A stretch of DNA of 37,569 nt from Methylococcaceae bacterium. Its GTDB lineage: Bacteria > Pseudomonadota > Gammaproteobacteria > Methylococcales > Methylococcaceae. The notes under the pieces were generated by a model, which saw only the letters and a program-made list of their open reading frames with translations, ran no database searches and was not told the origin of the DNA. Position numbers and translations under genes: made by a program. This document shows positions 27,394-34,774 of the stretch, piece after piece. Within the stretch, counting starts at the first letter, position 1, and the number at the start of each line of letters is the position of its first letter. Location of the stretch: the NCBI GenBank assembly GCA_902810705.1, contig CADDYU010000024.1:1-37569 (forward strand), read 5' to 3'.

Positions 27394-27715
27394 ACCTCGC
27401 TCGTAGTTCTGGTGCATCGGATTTTAGAATTTGAGGGGCGTCCGGAAAATCTTGTGGGTCCAACTTGCCTGGTGTTCGCCGCCGACAATCCGGTCCCAAT
27501 AGTTTGGTCTCTAAGACGAAAATGCCGTAGCGCGACACGATGGCATGGTCGATCTGCGTTGTCCCGACCGGCGTCGGCAACAGTGCATAGTAAAGCGCCC
27601 GGTACTCTGACTTATCCAGCCTGATCGAAGCCGCGAACCTCACTATCCACTCACCCAGCCAACCCTTGAACCAAAGCAATTGCACAATCGCAGTCAGATA
27701 CGCCAAGGGGATCAA
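27394..27715 (-). pseudogene. Broken NERD-domain (nuclease-related) gene upstream of dpdE
   Basis: From ATG 27715 the frame reads a hydrophobic start (LAYLTAIVQLLWF) and a NERD domain: GEWIVRF, LPTPVGTTQIDHAIVSRYG, IFVLETK (residue 71). It then departs from the family. Shifting frame after that point restores it: YWDRIVGGEHQASWTHKIFR followed by LKF, a TAA stop at 27426-27424 in place of the glutamine of the usual FQNP, then NPMHQNY. The lesion fits loss of two A residues from an A-run near 27503 plus a CAA-to-TAA change. NERD proteins are predicted nuclease-like proteins. The remnant lies directly before dpdE in the same direction, so it may once have headed the operon. Confidence 0.75.
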
Positions 27716-28076
27716 GCCACTTCATGGCGTTCACCAGCGGTAGCAACATGGGGCTAAAGTCCAACGTTTCGTGCTCCTTACTTTATCAATCAACCGATGC
27801 AAGCACCTGTGGCATAAAGGATAGCAAAATCCTTTATTGGGAAAGTTCTGGCGCCCGAGGAAAGCAAATTGTCGCCGGGTCAGGACCGATTTTGCGACTT
27901 TCTTGATAATCGACCATAGTTTCCCGCAATTTTGCTCTCTCCACGGACAGCATCTAGCCGTCGGAAAGTGCCAGCGGGTTGACAAAATCGTCGGCATTCG
28001 CGGTACATCGATCAGTGTTACGCGGGGGTCGATGGCGGCAAATCATGACGATACATTGGCCAAATATCGGTAGGTG
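27716..28076. other. Intergenic stretch between the dpd operon and the TA/CBASS module
   Basis: No convincing gene is seen here on either strand. It should contain the promoter of the minus-strand dpdE-D operon. One clear structure is a perfect inverted repeat, TAAAGGAT (27815-27822) and ATCCTTTA (27829-27836) with a 6-nt spacer. It lacks a U-tract and so could be an operator or a short RNA hairpin. Confidence 0.5.
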
Positions 28077-28592
28077 TCATCCGATGAATGATTTATAGCG
28101 CCTGATTAAAGCGCGGAGGTCCCGAATTGGTAATCGAAATATAAGTGGATTACTTTCAAACAGTTCCAGGGCATCCACGATTTGTGCGATCGTCGCAGTC
28201 GACGCTTTGTCCATTTCATCGATGGCCCACAGTACCCCGTGGACTTCGATACCATTGCCGTCAGCCACCGAACGGAGTAGACCATCCGCTGTCAGCAGGA
28301 TACAGCCCGGATTTCGTTCCGCAAGGGTAAATGCAAAGCAGTCGTGAATGGATAGAGCAGAAAATTGAGATGCCACTTCTTGTGCCCGCAAAACGCCTTC
28401 TCCGGGCAATCCGACAACCTTCAGGCCACCCTCCAATAGTAGCGTCTTTTCCGCCGGGCTGAATTTAAGGAGCTCTTCCTCGAAGAGCGTGTCTGGGATG
28501 ACAATTTCATAAGGCAACCCGAGGAAGGCTTCCAACAAGGAGGCCTTCCTCAGATCAATCAAGCAGCTACTGTCACTGACGATGATCCGCAT
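28077..28592 (-). CDS. PIN-domain protein (putative toxin ribonuclease)
   Basis: 171 aa. The PIN-fold acidic residues are in place: SDSSCLIDL (Asp7), DTLFEEEL (Glu38-40), SIHDCFAF (Asp84) and LTADGLL (Asp103). PIN toxins are Mg-dependent ribonucleases. The gene overlaps the upstream XRE-peptidase gene by 20 bp, so the two are cotranscribed and coupled. The pair fits a known toxin-antitoxin-like arrangement in which an XRE/COG2856 protein accompanies a PIN-domain partner. It could stabilise the element, or act as a further effector near the CBASS genes. The fold is fairly certain; the toxin role is inferred from family and neighbour. Confidence 0.82.
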   Translation of the reverse strand: MRIIVSDSSCLIDLRKASLLEAFLGLPYEIVIPDTLFEEELLKFSPAEKTLLLEGGLKVVGLPGEGVLRAQEVASQFSALSIHDCFAFTLAERNPGCILLTADGLLRSVADGNGIEVHGVLWAIDEMDKASTATIAQIVDALELFESNPLIFRLPIRDLRALIRRYKSFIG

Positions 28593-29667
28593 GCGACTGT
28601 GCCGGCCCCTTCAACCCTGCTTCAACCTCCTCGATCGGGTAGCGCAGCAGTTCCGCCGCCTTGGTTAGGGAGATCAATCCTTCGGCAAGAGCCCAGTAGC
28701 ACAGCCGCTCAAATCTGCGCGGTCGTTCCCAAGACCCCCTTTCCTTTTCTAGTTCCTCAGGCTCTGAGGTTCGCCAGCCTCTGGCGATAGTTTGGAAGGC
28801 ATAGATCAGCGTCGATTCACTGATAATTCCTATGTTTTTCAGACGGACCAGAAGAGCGGCTCCGCTCACCCGGTACAAACGCTTGAGGTCGATGATTTCC
28901 TTGTAGCCCAAATGATTCCGGTGTTTGCCAACTTCACGCATCAGATGGTCGCGCGGCATCAGGAAAGCGCCGGCAAAGTAAGTGGCGGCTTTCTCTTCCT
29001 CCTGTTCGGTCAGTCCCTCAGGGTCGATGACGCGGTGTGCAAGTTCATGCGCCAAGGTCAGGCGCCGGCGCTCCAAAGGGAATCGCTGATTGACGACTAC
29101 CACCGGGAGTTCCGGATGATCACCGCTCCGTCTCACCATGCAGGTAAAACCGGATACCCTTTCTGGTAACTCCTTGATAAGGACCTTCAGCCCTTTCTCC
29201 TCCAGAAGCTCGGTCATGTTCGGAATCTGGTCGTTTCCCAGATTCCATTGCTCTCGAACATAGTCCGCAAGCGCCTCAGCCTCTTCAACCGCAGTCAGTT
29301 TCCGCGGAGGATCGACAGGGCTTTCCCATTCCGCGCTATTGAGCTCCAGAATGCGTTCGATTTGCAGGTAGCGCTCTATCCATTCAATGACCTCAGTTTC
29401 AACATGAGCGCGGTCCTTTCCGGTGGTGTTGGCCTTGGTTCGGAAGTCGACGCTGGTGAGTTCAATGCCTTGGGTGTCCATTAGATAGGACAACGACACG
29501 CCCAGCACCTTGCTCAGGGCCAGCAGCACGCCCGAGCTTGGGGTCATCTCATCGCGTTCATATTTGCCGATTGCTTGTGCAGTCACTTTCCCTTCGAGTG
29601 CCTCGGCAAGCCCTCGCAAGGATAGCCCGGCCTTTTTCCGGGCGAGCTTGATGCGGGTACCGATCAT
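28573..29667 (-). CDS. XRE-HTH fused to ImmA/IrrE (COG2856) metallopeptidase
   Basis: 364 aa. Residues 5-65 are an XRE helix-turn-helix (IKLARKKAGLSLRGLAEAL, AQAIGKYERDEMTPSSGVLL). Residues 125-260 are an ImmA/IrrE-type zinc peptidase with HELAH at 207-211 and the downstream EEEKAATYFAGAFLMP helix. A strong GAGGAG site precedes the ATG at 29667. It starts 58 bp from the CD-NTase gene, pointing away from it, and overlaps the PIN gene. In some CBASS loci a separate HTH repressor (CapH) and COG2856 peptidase (CapP) control expression, with the peptidase cutting the repressor. Here both functions lie in one chain, so it may self-cleave or be cleaved to release repression. The other reading is an antitoxin for the PIN protein; both may hold. 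Confidence 0.85.
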   Translation of the reverse strand: MIGTRIKLARKKAGLSLRGLAEALEGKVTAQAIGKYERDEMTPSSGVLLALSKVLGVSLSYLMDTQGIELTSVDFRTKANTTGKDRAHVETEVIEWIERYLQIERILELNSAEWESPVDPPRKLTAVEEAEALADYVREQWNLGNDQIPNMTELLEEKGLKVLIKELPERVSGFTCMVRRSGDHPELPVVVVNQRFPLERRRLTLAHELAHRVIDPEGLTEQEEEKAATYFAGAFLMPRDHLMREVGKHRNHLGYKEIIDLKRLYRVSGAALLVRLKNIGIISESTLIYAFQTIARGWRTSEPEELEKERGSWERPRRFERLCYWALAEGLISLTKAAELLRYPIEEVEAGLKGPAQSHADHRQ

Positions 29668-29688
29668 ACTTGACTCCTCGCCCTTGTG

Positions 29689-29725
29689 GGTTTACATTTT
29701 TATTATTCTGTACGAATCGTAAACC
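29689..29725. promoter_or_regulatory. Inverted-repeat operator candidate between the HTH-peptidase and CBASS genes
   Basis: GGTTTAC (29689-29695) and GTAAACC (29719-29725) are exact inverted 7-mers whose centres are 30 bp apart, about three helical turns. They lie in the 58-bp divergent gap and end at the first possible CD-NTase ATG. The A/T-rich core between them is suited to overlapping promoters. Binding by the XRE domain encoded next door would control both directions. The sites are seen; the binding is inferred. Confidence 0.55.
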
Positions 29726-30997
29726 ATGATCGCCTCCCGGTCAACGAGAAACTGGCTGGTAGGGGTCCTTAGTTCAGATATGGAAGTTCCAAAATTCATG
29801 CAAGCGATTACCCTCAACCAGCCTGATGAAGCACGCAGCTTCCTGCGGAAAACTCAACTTGTTGGACTCCTGGAACGGATTTGTCAGTCGCTCGAATTGA
29901 CAGATACGCAGTTTGATACGGCCAAAGCGCGTTACGAAGCTGTTGGAAAATGGCTCTCGGAGGGTAGCGCGTTTAAGCTCAAAAGTGCGGCCATTTATCC
30001 GCAGGGTTCGATCAGTTTGGGCACAACGGTACGACCTCTTGGGGTGAGTGAATTTGATGTTGATCTGGTCTGCCACCTCGCCGGATTAACGTCGGCTGAA
30101 TCTCCTGGTGAGATCAAGAGATTGATCGGGAACCGTCTCCGGGAGAATGCCCGCTATCAGGATATGATCGAGGAAAAGCCTCGGTGTTGGCGCCTTAACT
30201 ATGCCAACGAATTCCACCTGGATATTACCCCTTCAGTTCCAAATACGGCTTGCTCTCAAGGAGGAGAGCTTGTCCCCGACAAGCGTCTGAAAACTTGGAA
30301 GGAAACGAACCCCAAAGGGTATCGGCAGTGGTTTAATATTAGGGCAGAACTGCAACCGCGCTTCAGCCTAAAAAAGGCTCAATTTGCTGAGGCAAGAGCT
30401 GGAGTCGAGGCGTTCCCTGAACCAACGCAGTTCAAGGGCATCCTGAAGCGGTGCGTTCAACTATTCAAGCGGCATCGCGATGTCCACTTCAGCAAAATGG
30501 GCCGTGATCTCGCGCCAATTTCTATCATCATCACAACACTTGTGGCGAGAAGTTACGCCTACTGTGTTACCAATTTCATCTATGACGCCGAGATCGATGT
30601 TCTTATCGATGTCCTGCGTTTAATGCCGCGATTTATAGAAACCCTACCGATTGACGGTGGGAGGCTCTTCTTTGTCTGGAACGAAACGACGCACGGTGAG
30701 AACTTCGCGGAGAAGTGGAATACCGATAGGCGGCTTCCTCAAGCATTCTATGAATGGAATGCTAAGGCGATTTCTGACTTTGAAAATCTGGCAGGTATCA
30801 CCGGCCTCGACCGGATTGGTAAGGAGCTGGCTCTTTCATTCGGTGAAGCCCCGGTCAACAAAGCATTGAGTGGCCTGACTGGTGCGATCTCAGATGCTCG
30901 CTCCAGTAAACTCTTATCGGTATCACCGATCCTTGGGCTATCCCCAGTCTCATCGCTTGGGGTATCAGTTCGTCACAATACCTTTTTCGGGGCGTGA
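29726..30997 (+). CDS. CD-NTase (cGAS/DncV-like nucleotidyltransferase), CBASS signal synthase
   Basis: 423 aa by the longest frame; starts at 29780 (Met19) or 29798 (Met25) are equally likely, since 29726 has no ribosome binding site and lies against the inverted repeat. The active site is typical: YPQGSISLGT with Gly94-Ser95, EFDVDLVCHL with Asp111 and Asp113, and FHLDITPSV with the third acid Asp166. On activation by infection such enzymes make cyclic di- or trinucleotides. The downstream E2-like and patatin genes define a short type II CBASS operon; patatin effectors often pair with cGAMP-type signals, but the product here cannot be told from sequence. The C-terminus ends in GVSVRHNTFFGA, a tail that the E2 protein might conjugate, as reported for related systems. 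E2 follows after 13 nt. Confidence 0.92.
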   Translation: MIASRSTRNWLVGVLSSDMEVPKFMQAITLNQPDEARSFLRKTQLVGLLERICQSLELTDTQFDTAKARYEAVGKWLSEGSAFKLKSAAIYPQGSISLGTTVRPLGVSEFDVDLVCHLAGLTSAESPGEIKRLIGNRLRENARYQDMIEEKPRCWRLNYANEFHLDITPSVPNTACSQGGELVPDKRLKTWKETNPKGYRQWFNIRAELQPRFSLKKAQFAEARAGVEAFPEPTQFKGILKRCVQLFKRHRDVHFSKMGRDLAPISIIITTLVARSYAYCVTNFIYDAEIDVLIDVLRLMPRFIETLPIDGGRLFFVWNETTHGENFAEKWNTDRRLPQAFYEWNAKAISDFENLAGITGLDRIGKELALSFGEAPVNKALSGLTGAISDARSSKLLSVSPILGLSPVSSLGVSVRHNTFFGA

Positions 30998-31010
30998 GAT
31001 ATATACCGGG

Positions 31011-31484
31011 ATGTATCCAAGGACCTATCGTCCCCTAACTGCAGCTCAACAATACCTGGCGCTTCAGAACAGTTCAATTTGTTCGGGACATGGCAGCTTG
31101 AGCCGAGGGCGTGTGGTATGGGAATTTGACGCCCAACCTACACCCCTCAGTCGTATCTACCGTCTTCGGATTACTTACCGGCAAGATGACTCGCCACAGG
31201 TATTTGTGGTCGACCCTGACCTTACTGTGCTTGCAGGAGATCGAAGCCTTCCTCATGTGTATCAGCAGAAACCAACCCGGCTCTGCCTATATCTTCCCGG
31301 AGCCGCCGAATGGTTACCTACGATGCGAATTGCCGACACTATCGTGCCATGGGCCATTCTATGGCTTTTCTATTTTGAGGAATGGTTGTTGTCCGACGAT
31401 TGGAAAGGCGGGGGAATTCACCCCGAGACAAGAGATGATCCAAGAAAAGAGAAGAATTCTATCCATAGACGGCGGCGGCATTAA
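31011..31484 (+). CDS. E2-like conjugating protein of short type II CBASS
   Basis: 157 aa from ATG 31011. The frame extends upstream to 30882, but that part overlaps the CD-NTase and reads as non-coding, so I reject it. The E2 fold features are at the C-terminal half: PTRLCLYLPGAAEW with the candidate catalytic Cys92, IADTIVPWAILWLFYFEEWL, and WKGGGIHP. These follow the pattern of stand-alone E2 proteins in CBASS loci lacking E1 and JAB partners. Such E2 proteins handle the C-terminus of the CD-NTase and prime it for signalling. The gene sits 13 nt after the CD-NTase and overlaps the patatin gene by 50 bp, giving a coupled three-gene operon. Family assignment is by pattern and context. Confidence 0.8.
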   Translation: MYPRTYRPLTAAQQYLALQNSSICSGHGSLSRGRVVWEFDAQPTPLSRIYRLRITYRQDDSPQVFVVDPDLTVLAGDRSLPHVYQQKPTRLCLYLPGAAEWLPTMRIADTIVPWAILWLFYFEEWLLSDDWKGGGIHPETRDDPRKEKNSIHRRRRH

Positions 31485-32466
31485 AGGCGTTATCCCTGCG
31501 GCCTTTCTTACCGTAGTTGAAGAAACTACCGGGAAGCGGATCGTCGACCATTTCGACCTGATTGCGGGCACCTCAACTGGCGGCATTATTGCAATAGGCC
31601 TTGGCCTTGGCCTGAGTGCTAGGCAGATTCTGGATTTTTATGAGCAAGAAGGCCCGCGCATTTTCGATCAAGAGAATATACGGGACTCTTCCATCTTGAG
31701 CCGTCTTCAAAGATTACGGAAGAATGGTTTACGGCGGGCCAGGCATTTTTTACTGTCTAAGTACAAGCCGGACGCTCTTCGTGCGGCTCTTGAAAGCGCT
31801 TATGGGGACCGCCTGCTGGGAGATAGCAAAACACGGCTTGTTATTCCTGCGTTTGATCCTCGGCTTGGTGGGGTCTATGTCTTTAAGACATCGCACCATG
31901 AACGATTTGTAATCGACTGGAAACATAATGCCGTTGATGTTGCCCTGGCAACGGCCGCTGCCCCGACTTATTTCCCTAGCCACAAGATGGATAATGGTCT
32001 CTCCCTTCTGGATGGCGGTATATGGGCAAATAATCCCGTCGGACTTGCTGTGGTTGAGGCGCTTGGCATTCTCGATTGGCCCAGAGAAAGTCTTTATGTG
32101 CTTAGCCTAGGATGCTCCGAGGAGGCATTCGAAATCCCAGAGAATTCCGGAAAAACCGGACTTGCTACTAAAGTCGCCGATATATTTATGCGCGGACAAA
32201 CTAGGGCCGCGATAGGTACAGCAAAAATTCTGACTAAGCACTCCGACAAAAGTCGACGCCTTTATCGTTACAACGAAATCGTCCCGACAGGCATGTATGG
32301 ACTTGATTCAACCGAACAGATAGCTGCTCTTAAGGGAATTGGAACGAATATGGCTCGACAGGCATTGTCTGACATATCATCTGTTTTTCTCGATAGAGAA
32401 CGAGAGCAGTTCGTCGCATGCCATGGGGGCATGCTCTTGATTAACAAGGAGAAAAAGTCGGATTGA
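31435..32466 (+). CDS. capV: CapV-type patatin phospholipase, CBASS effector
   Basis: 343 aa from ATG 31435. The frame opens at 31111, but the added 108 residues lie over the E2 gene and are not patatin-like. All patatin elements are present: the oxyanion loop IDGGGIKGVIP (11-21), the nucleophile elbow GTSTGG with Ser47, and the dyad aspartate in LLDGGIWANNP (Asp193). In CBASS, a cyclic nucleotide made by the CD-NTase switches on the phospholipase, which breaks down the inner membrane and kills the infected cell. It is the third and last gene of the operon, with a 50-bp overlap with the E2 gene. No transmembrane segment is evident, as expected for a soluble lipase acting at the membrane face. 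Confidence 0.9.
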   Translation: MIQEKRRILSIDGGGIKGVIPAAFLTVVEETTGKRIVDHFDLIAGTSTGGIIAIGLGLGLSARQILDFYEQEGPRIFDQENIRDSSILSRLQRLRKNGLRRARHFLLSKYKPDALRAALESAYGDRLLGDSKTRLVIPAFDPRLGGVYVFKTSHHERFVIDWKHNAVDVALATAAAPTYFPSHKMDNGLSLLDGGIWANNPVGLAVVEALGILDWPRESLYVLSLGCSEEAFEIPENSGKTGLATKVADIFMRGQTRAAIGTAKILTKHSDKSRRLYRYNEIVPTGMYGLDSTEQIAALKGIGTNMARQALSDISSVFLDREREQFVACHGGMLLINKEKKSD

Positions 32467-32485
32467 TGGCGAGAACCCAAATCTA

Positions 32486-32680
32486 TTAAGTCTCCGTTCC
32501 TTCCATCCGGGCGGTTATAGCTGCAAACATAAGATTCCAGCCCGGAGCTTGGGCGATACCTCTTCCGCTCCTTCCTCCCCGCCAGGCTACCGTATCAAAC
32601 CACTCCTCCTTCACTGTTCCCGGTGAGCCGATCCGTCTCCACTCCCGGATCAGCGTCCATTCGCCAAGAAGGATAGGGTG
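32486..32680 (-). pseudogene. Frameshifted WGR-domain protein remnant
   Basis: The minus strand reads LLGEWTLIREWRRIGSPGTVKEEWFDT, a good match to the WGR domain (usual REWGRIG, here REWRRIG), a nucleic-acid-associated domain common in plasmid and ICE proteins. After FDT the frame drifts. Moving one frame gives SLAGRKERKRYRPSSGLESY, which resembles the usual basic ending. The 5' portion runs into unrelated broken sequence. I read this as the 3' end of a decayed gene; a sequencing error could mimic the frameshift. Confidence 0.55.
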
Positions 32681-33180
32681 ACGACCACCGTGCGACCTCA
32701 ACTTTGCACAGGGCTTGGCGAGCCTACGATAGCGCCGCTCGGATCGGCCCAGACGGTGGGTATTGACTTCCAGTTTCCCGGTGAGATCCGCGGCGAAATT
32801 GGATTGTACCTGGATTTCTTCTGCCAACCGAAAGCGATCGGCCTCCCCGGTACGCTCCCGATAGGCGAGCTTCGTTTCGTGTGATTTGATTTTCGCCTGC
32901 CACTCAGTTTTTCCTTGTGACAGGACTTGGCGCTGCTCACTAAATGCTTGTTCCGCTTGGTTTAAGACCTGCTTTCACAGGGATTCTGCAGGATCAACCA
33001 GGGCAGTCGGCATGTTGGGATGCCGCAAACGTTGACGGTGGCGTTCCACGAAATGGAGAGTCCAATCGTTGATAGGCGCGTTTGATCCTGGCGGGGGAGT
33101 TGACGTGGATCCGTTCCCGTATGGCATCGAGTCGGAAAACGACCGTCTTCGAAAAGCCCGCTGTCACAACTGTCGTAGGT
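32681..33180 (-). pseudogene. Decayed coding remnant, unidentified
   Basis: On the minus strand a coherent but broken reading can be followed: FRLDAIRERIHVNSPARIKR, a frame change near 33055, HFVERHRQRLRHPNMPTALV then DPAESL, an in-frame TGA near 32975, then KQVLNQAEQAFSEQRQVLSQ and a long charged helical stretch to RRYRRLAKPC near 32700. The helical segment looks like a coiled coil. It may be a transposase or an element protein, but I do not recognise the family. Confidence 0.35.
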
Positions 33181-33440
33181 GCGCTCGAAGGTAACTGCCC
33201 GTTACAGCATGGGCATTACTTTGAAAGCTGGCTGCAGTCTTACAGTTGCCTAGCGGTGCGAGGTTTGAAAACGTTTGCTGTTACGTGACCTTTTACGACA
33301 CCGCAGAGATGGAAAATGCGGTATAAACGCGGCAAGTGTGTTCCGTTCCGACGGAGCCCTGACGAGGTAGCTGGCCTCTGAAATTAAACAGCCGCTCATC
33401 CTGGTTGCGACCTCGAATGCAGGCCGTACCCACCCACAAA
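33181..33440. other. Decayed sequence, nothing recognisable
   Basis: No gene, terminator or known repeat could be supported here. It probably forms the right junction between the defence cargo and the element backbone. Confidence 0.4.
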
Positions 33441-33445
33441 CCCTA

Positions 33446-33497
33446 CCGGGGAGATTCCCCGTACAGGGGCAATCCCTCCGAGTTCGCCTAGGAGGGA
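33446..33497 (+). promoter_or_regulatory. Structured leader A with sequestered ribosome binding site
   Basis: First hairpin: CGGGGA (33447-33452), loop GAT, TCCCCG (33456-33461). Second: TCCCTCC (33473-33479) pairs exactly with GGAGGGA (33491-33497), which is the Shine-Dalgarno of the gene starting at 33501. AGGG at 33465-33468 can instead pair with CCCT at 33474-33477 and free the site. Pairings are read by eye; a switch function is inference. Confidence 0.6.
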
Positions 33498-33500
33498 ATT

Positions 33501-33836
33501 ATGATCCTCAAGTTCGGCCGACCGCTTTCGCGGGCGGCGCCATCCGATTGCCCGGTTCAGCTCGACCTTATTAGACTTTTCGAGCATAAGCCGGGTTTAG
33601 CCTGGTCCGATACGGACGTTCAGACCCTTCGCTTTGGGCTTCTCGTCGACGCCATCAAGTTGCTGAGAAATCCTCGCGCGGGCGCGGACACCCGCTCGGG
33701 CCTTCTCGACTGGATCGAAAGCGACGAGATAACACCGTTCTCATTCAGGGTGTGCTGTCTCGCCGAAGGGCTTGATCCTGACAGTCTGCGCGATCTTTTG
33801 AACTTCCGATTCAAAAGGGACAGACAGGATGCATAG
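33501..33836 (+). CDS. Small hypothetical element protein
   Basis: 111 aa, not recognised. It starts with ATG 33501 after a strong GGAGGG site that lies inside a hairpin. The sequence is soluble and mixed (LDLIRLFEHKPGLAWSDTDVQTLRFGLLVDAIKLL, then FRVCCLAEGLDPDSLRDLL), with a helical centre and a basic end (RFKRDRQDA). It is the first of four short orphan genes in one direction ahead of the TOPRIM gene, a set typical of ICE backbone regions. No catalytic motif is seen. The real-gene call rests on the ribosome binding site, codon pattern and operon setting. Confidence 0.65.
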   Translation: MILKFGRPLSRAAPSDCPVQLDLIRLFEHKPGLAWSDTDVQTLRFGLLVDAIKLLRNPRAGADTRSGLLDWIESDEITPFSFRVCCLAEGLDPDSLRDLLNFRFKRDRQDA

Positions 33837-33910
33837 TCATTCAAAGAATCTGTCCAGGAGGACCATCCTTGGGCAGGCACATTTCATCCCGACCGGGAGG
33901 AGCACATCCC

Positions 33911-33948
33911 CGGCGGGGAGGCCTCTCCCCGGAAAATCCGAAAGGAGA
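33911..33948 (+). promoter_or_regulatory. Structured leader B
   Basis: GGGGAG (33915-33920) pairs with CTCCCC (33925-33930) around loop GCCT. TCTCC at 33924-33928 could instead pair with GGAGA at 33944-33948, which contains the ribosome binding site of the gene at 33955. The two pairings exclude each other, as in leader A. Confidence 0.5.
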
Positions 33949-33954
33949 CCTGAT

Positions 33955-34203
33955 ATGAACCTCAAAGTTTTGATCATTGTCACGGGCGGCGTTGCCTACG
34001 CCTATGCCGATCGTGGCATCGACGTGGTGATCGTCGACTTCGATGATCTGAAAGCGGCCGATCCGGCCGCCATCACTCCGATCCATTCCAGCTTCCAGCC
34101 TTTGATGGAACTGGCCGGAATCGTTGGCGATTGGCCTCTGAGTGAACACGACGCAGTGCTCGATGAAGCACGACATCCCGAGGTTGTAAGGGGAATCGTA
34201 TGA
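33955..34203 (+). CDS. Small hypothetical element protein
   Basis: 82 aa from ATG 33955, which follows AAAGGAG at good spacing. The frame is open from 33829, but the extra 42 residues cover the structured leader and I exclude them. The product starts MNLKVLIIVTGGVAYAYADR and continues GIDVVIVDFDDLKAADP. The run of alternating hydrophobic and acidic residues suggests a small alpha/beta protein; no known motif is seen. Its stop overlaps the next start (ATGA at 34200), so the two are coupled. Unrecognised, but very probably a real gene. Confidence 0.65.
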   Translation: MNLKVLIIVTGGVAYAYADRGIDVVIVDFDDLKAADPAAITPIHSSFQPLMELAGIVGDWPLSEHDAVLDEARHPEVVRGIV

Positions 34204-34760
34204 GCGCGAGGTATGGATGTTCGACAGAGATTCATCTGCCAGCCTTTACACCTGAGATGGCGACTGCCATCGAGGGTCTGAAGAAGATTCTCAAGTGGAT
34301 CAACGATGCTCAGATCAATGATGAATCCGCCAGCGATGGCACGGTCTGGCTGAATGTCCGGTGTCCGGAACAGAACTGCGGACATACGTTCATCAAGAAT
34401 CTGGATGAGGCTATCGACGACCTCGCTCAGTATGCGCTCAATGGTTTTGCCGTCGAGTATATGTACGAGGGCGACCAAGGCGTTGATTTCTGCGGCTCAA
34501 CGCCAGAGACAAAAGCCATTGCCAAACGAAACTGGAATTTCAGCAAAGCGGCCCACCATCTGGAAGAAGAAGGCATTCATCTCGAGTCCCTGCTGAAAAT
34601 TCCGGTAGCTGCTCAAGCGATTGTCGAGGACATCAAGCTCGCCTATGGAACGGGCGTTGGGAACGAGATCGACGAAGAAAGCCTCGATCGGCCTGACTGG
34701 GTAGTCAGTCATCGCAGTCTGGCCGAGTTGCTCCAGAACGTGACCGTTATTGACCACTAA
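34200..34760 (+). CDS. Hypothetical element protein
   Basis: 186 aa. AAGGGG precedes the ATG, which overlaps the previous stop by 4 bp. Residues near 50-65 (VRCPEQNCGHTF) hold two cysteines and a histidine that might bind zinc, but the set is not a classic finger. The rest is acidic and helical (NLDEAIDDLAQYAL, KAAHHLEEEGIHLESLL). No family is recognised. It is part of the run of short backbone genes and ends just before structured leader C. Confidence 0.6.
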   Translation: MSARYGCSTEIHLPAFTPEMATAIEGLKKILKWINDAQINDESASDGTVWLNVRCPEQNCGHTFIKNLDEAIDDLAQYALNGFAVEYMYEGDQGVDFCGSTPETKAIAKRNWNFSKAAHHLEEEGIHLESLLKIPVAAQAIVEDIKLAYGTGVGNEIDEESLDRPDWVVSHRSLAELLQNVTVIDH

Positions 34761-34774
34761 GGTCTTCACCACTA

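Noticed and set aside
27289-27417. N-terminal extension of dpdE to an ATG at 27417
   Set aside because: The 43 added residues translate the broken NERD gene in another frame and contain the family's NPxxQNY end. The DpdE-like sequence begins at the ATG at 27288.
27731-27997. 88-aa minus-strand frame between the NERD remnant and the PIN gene
   Set aside because: It is cysteine- and arginine-rich with no domain, lacks a ribosome binding site and covers an inverted repeat; it appears to be chance.
30882-31010. N-terminal extension of the E2-like gene
   Set aside because: It overlaps the 3' end of the CD-NTase gene and reads as out-of-frame coding sequence; the ATG at 31011 gives a normal length.
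31111-31434. Long N-terminal extension of the patatin gene
   Set aside because: It lies entirely over the E2-like gene and has no patatin features. The oxyanion loop follows directly after the ATG at 31435.
32678-32884. Plus-strand 68-aa frame in the decayed region
   Set aside because: It is antisense to the recognisable minus-strand coiled-coil/WGR remnants and shows no independent signal of coding.
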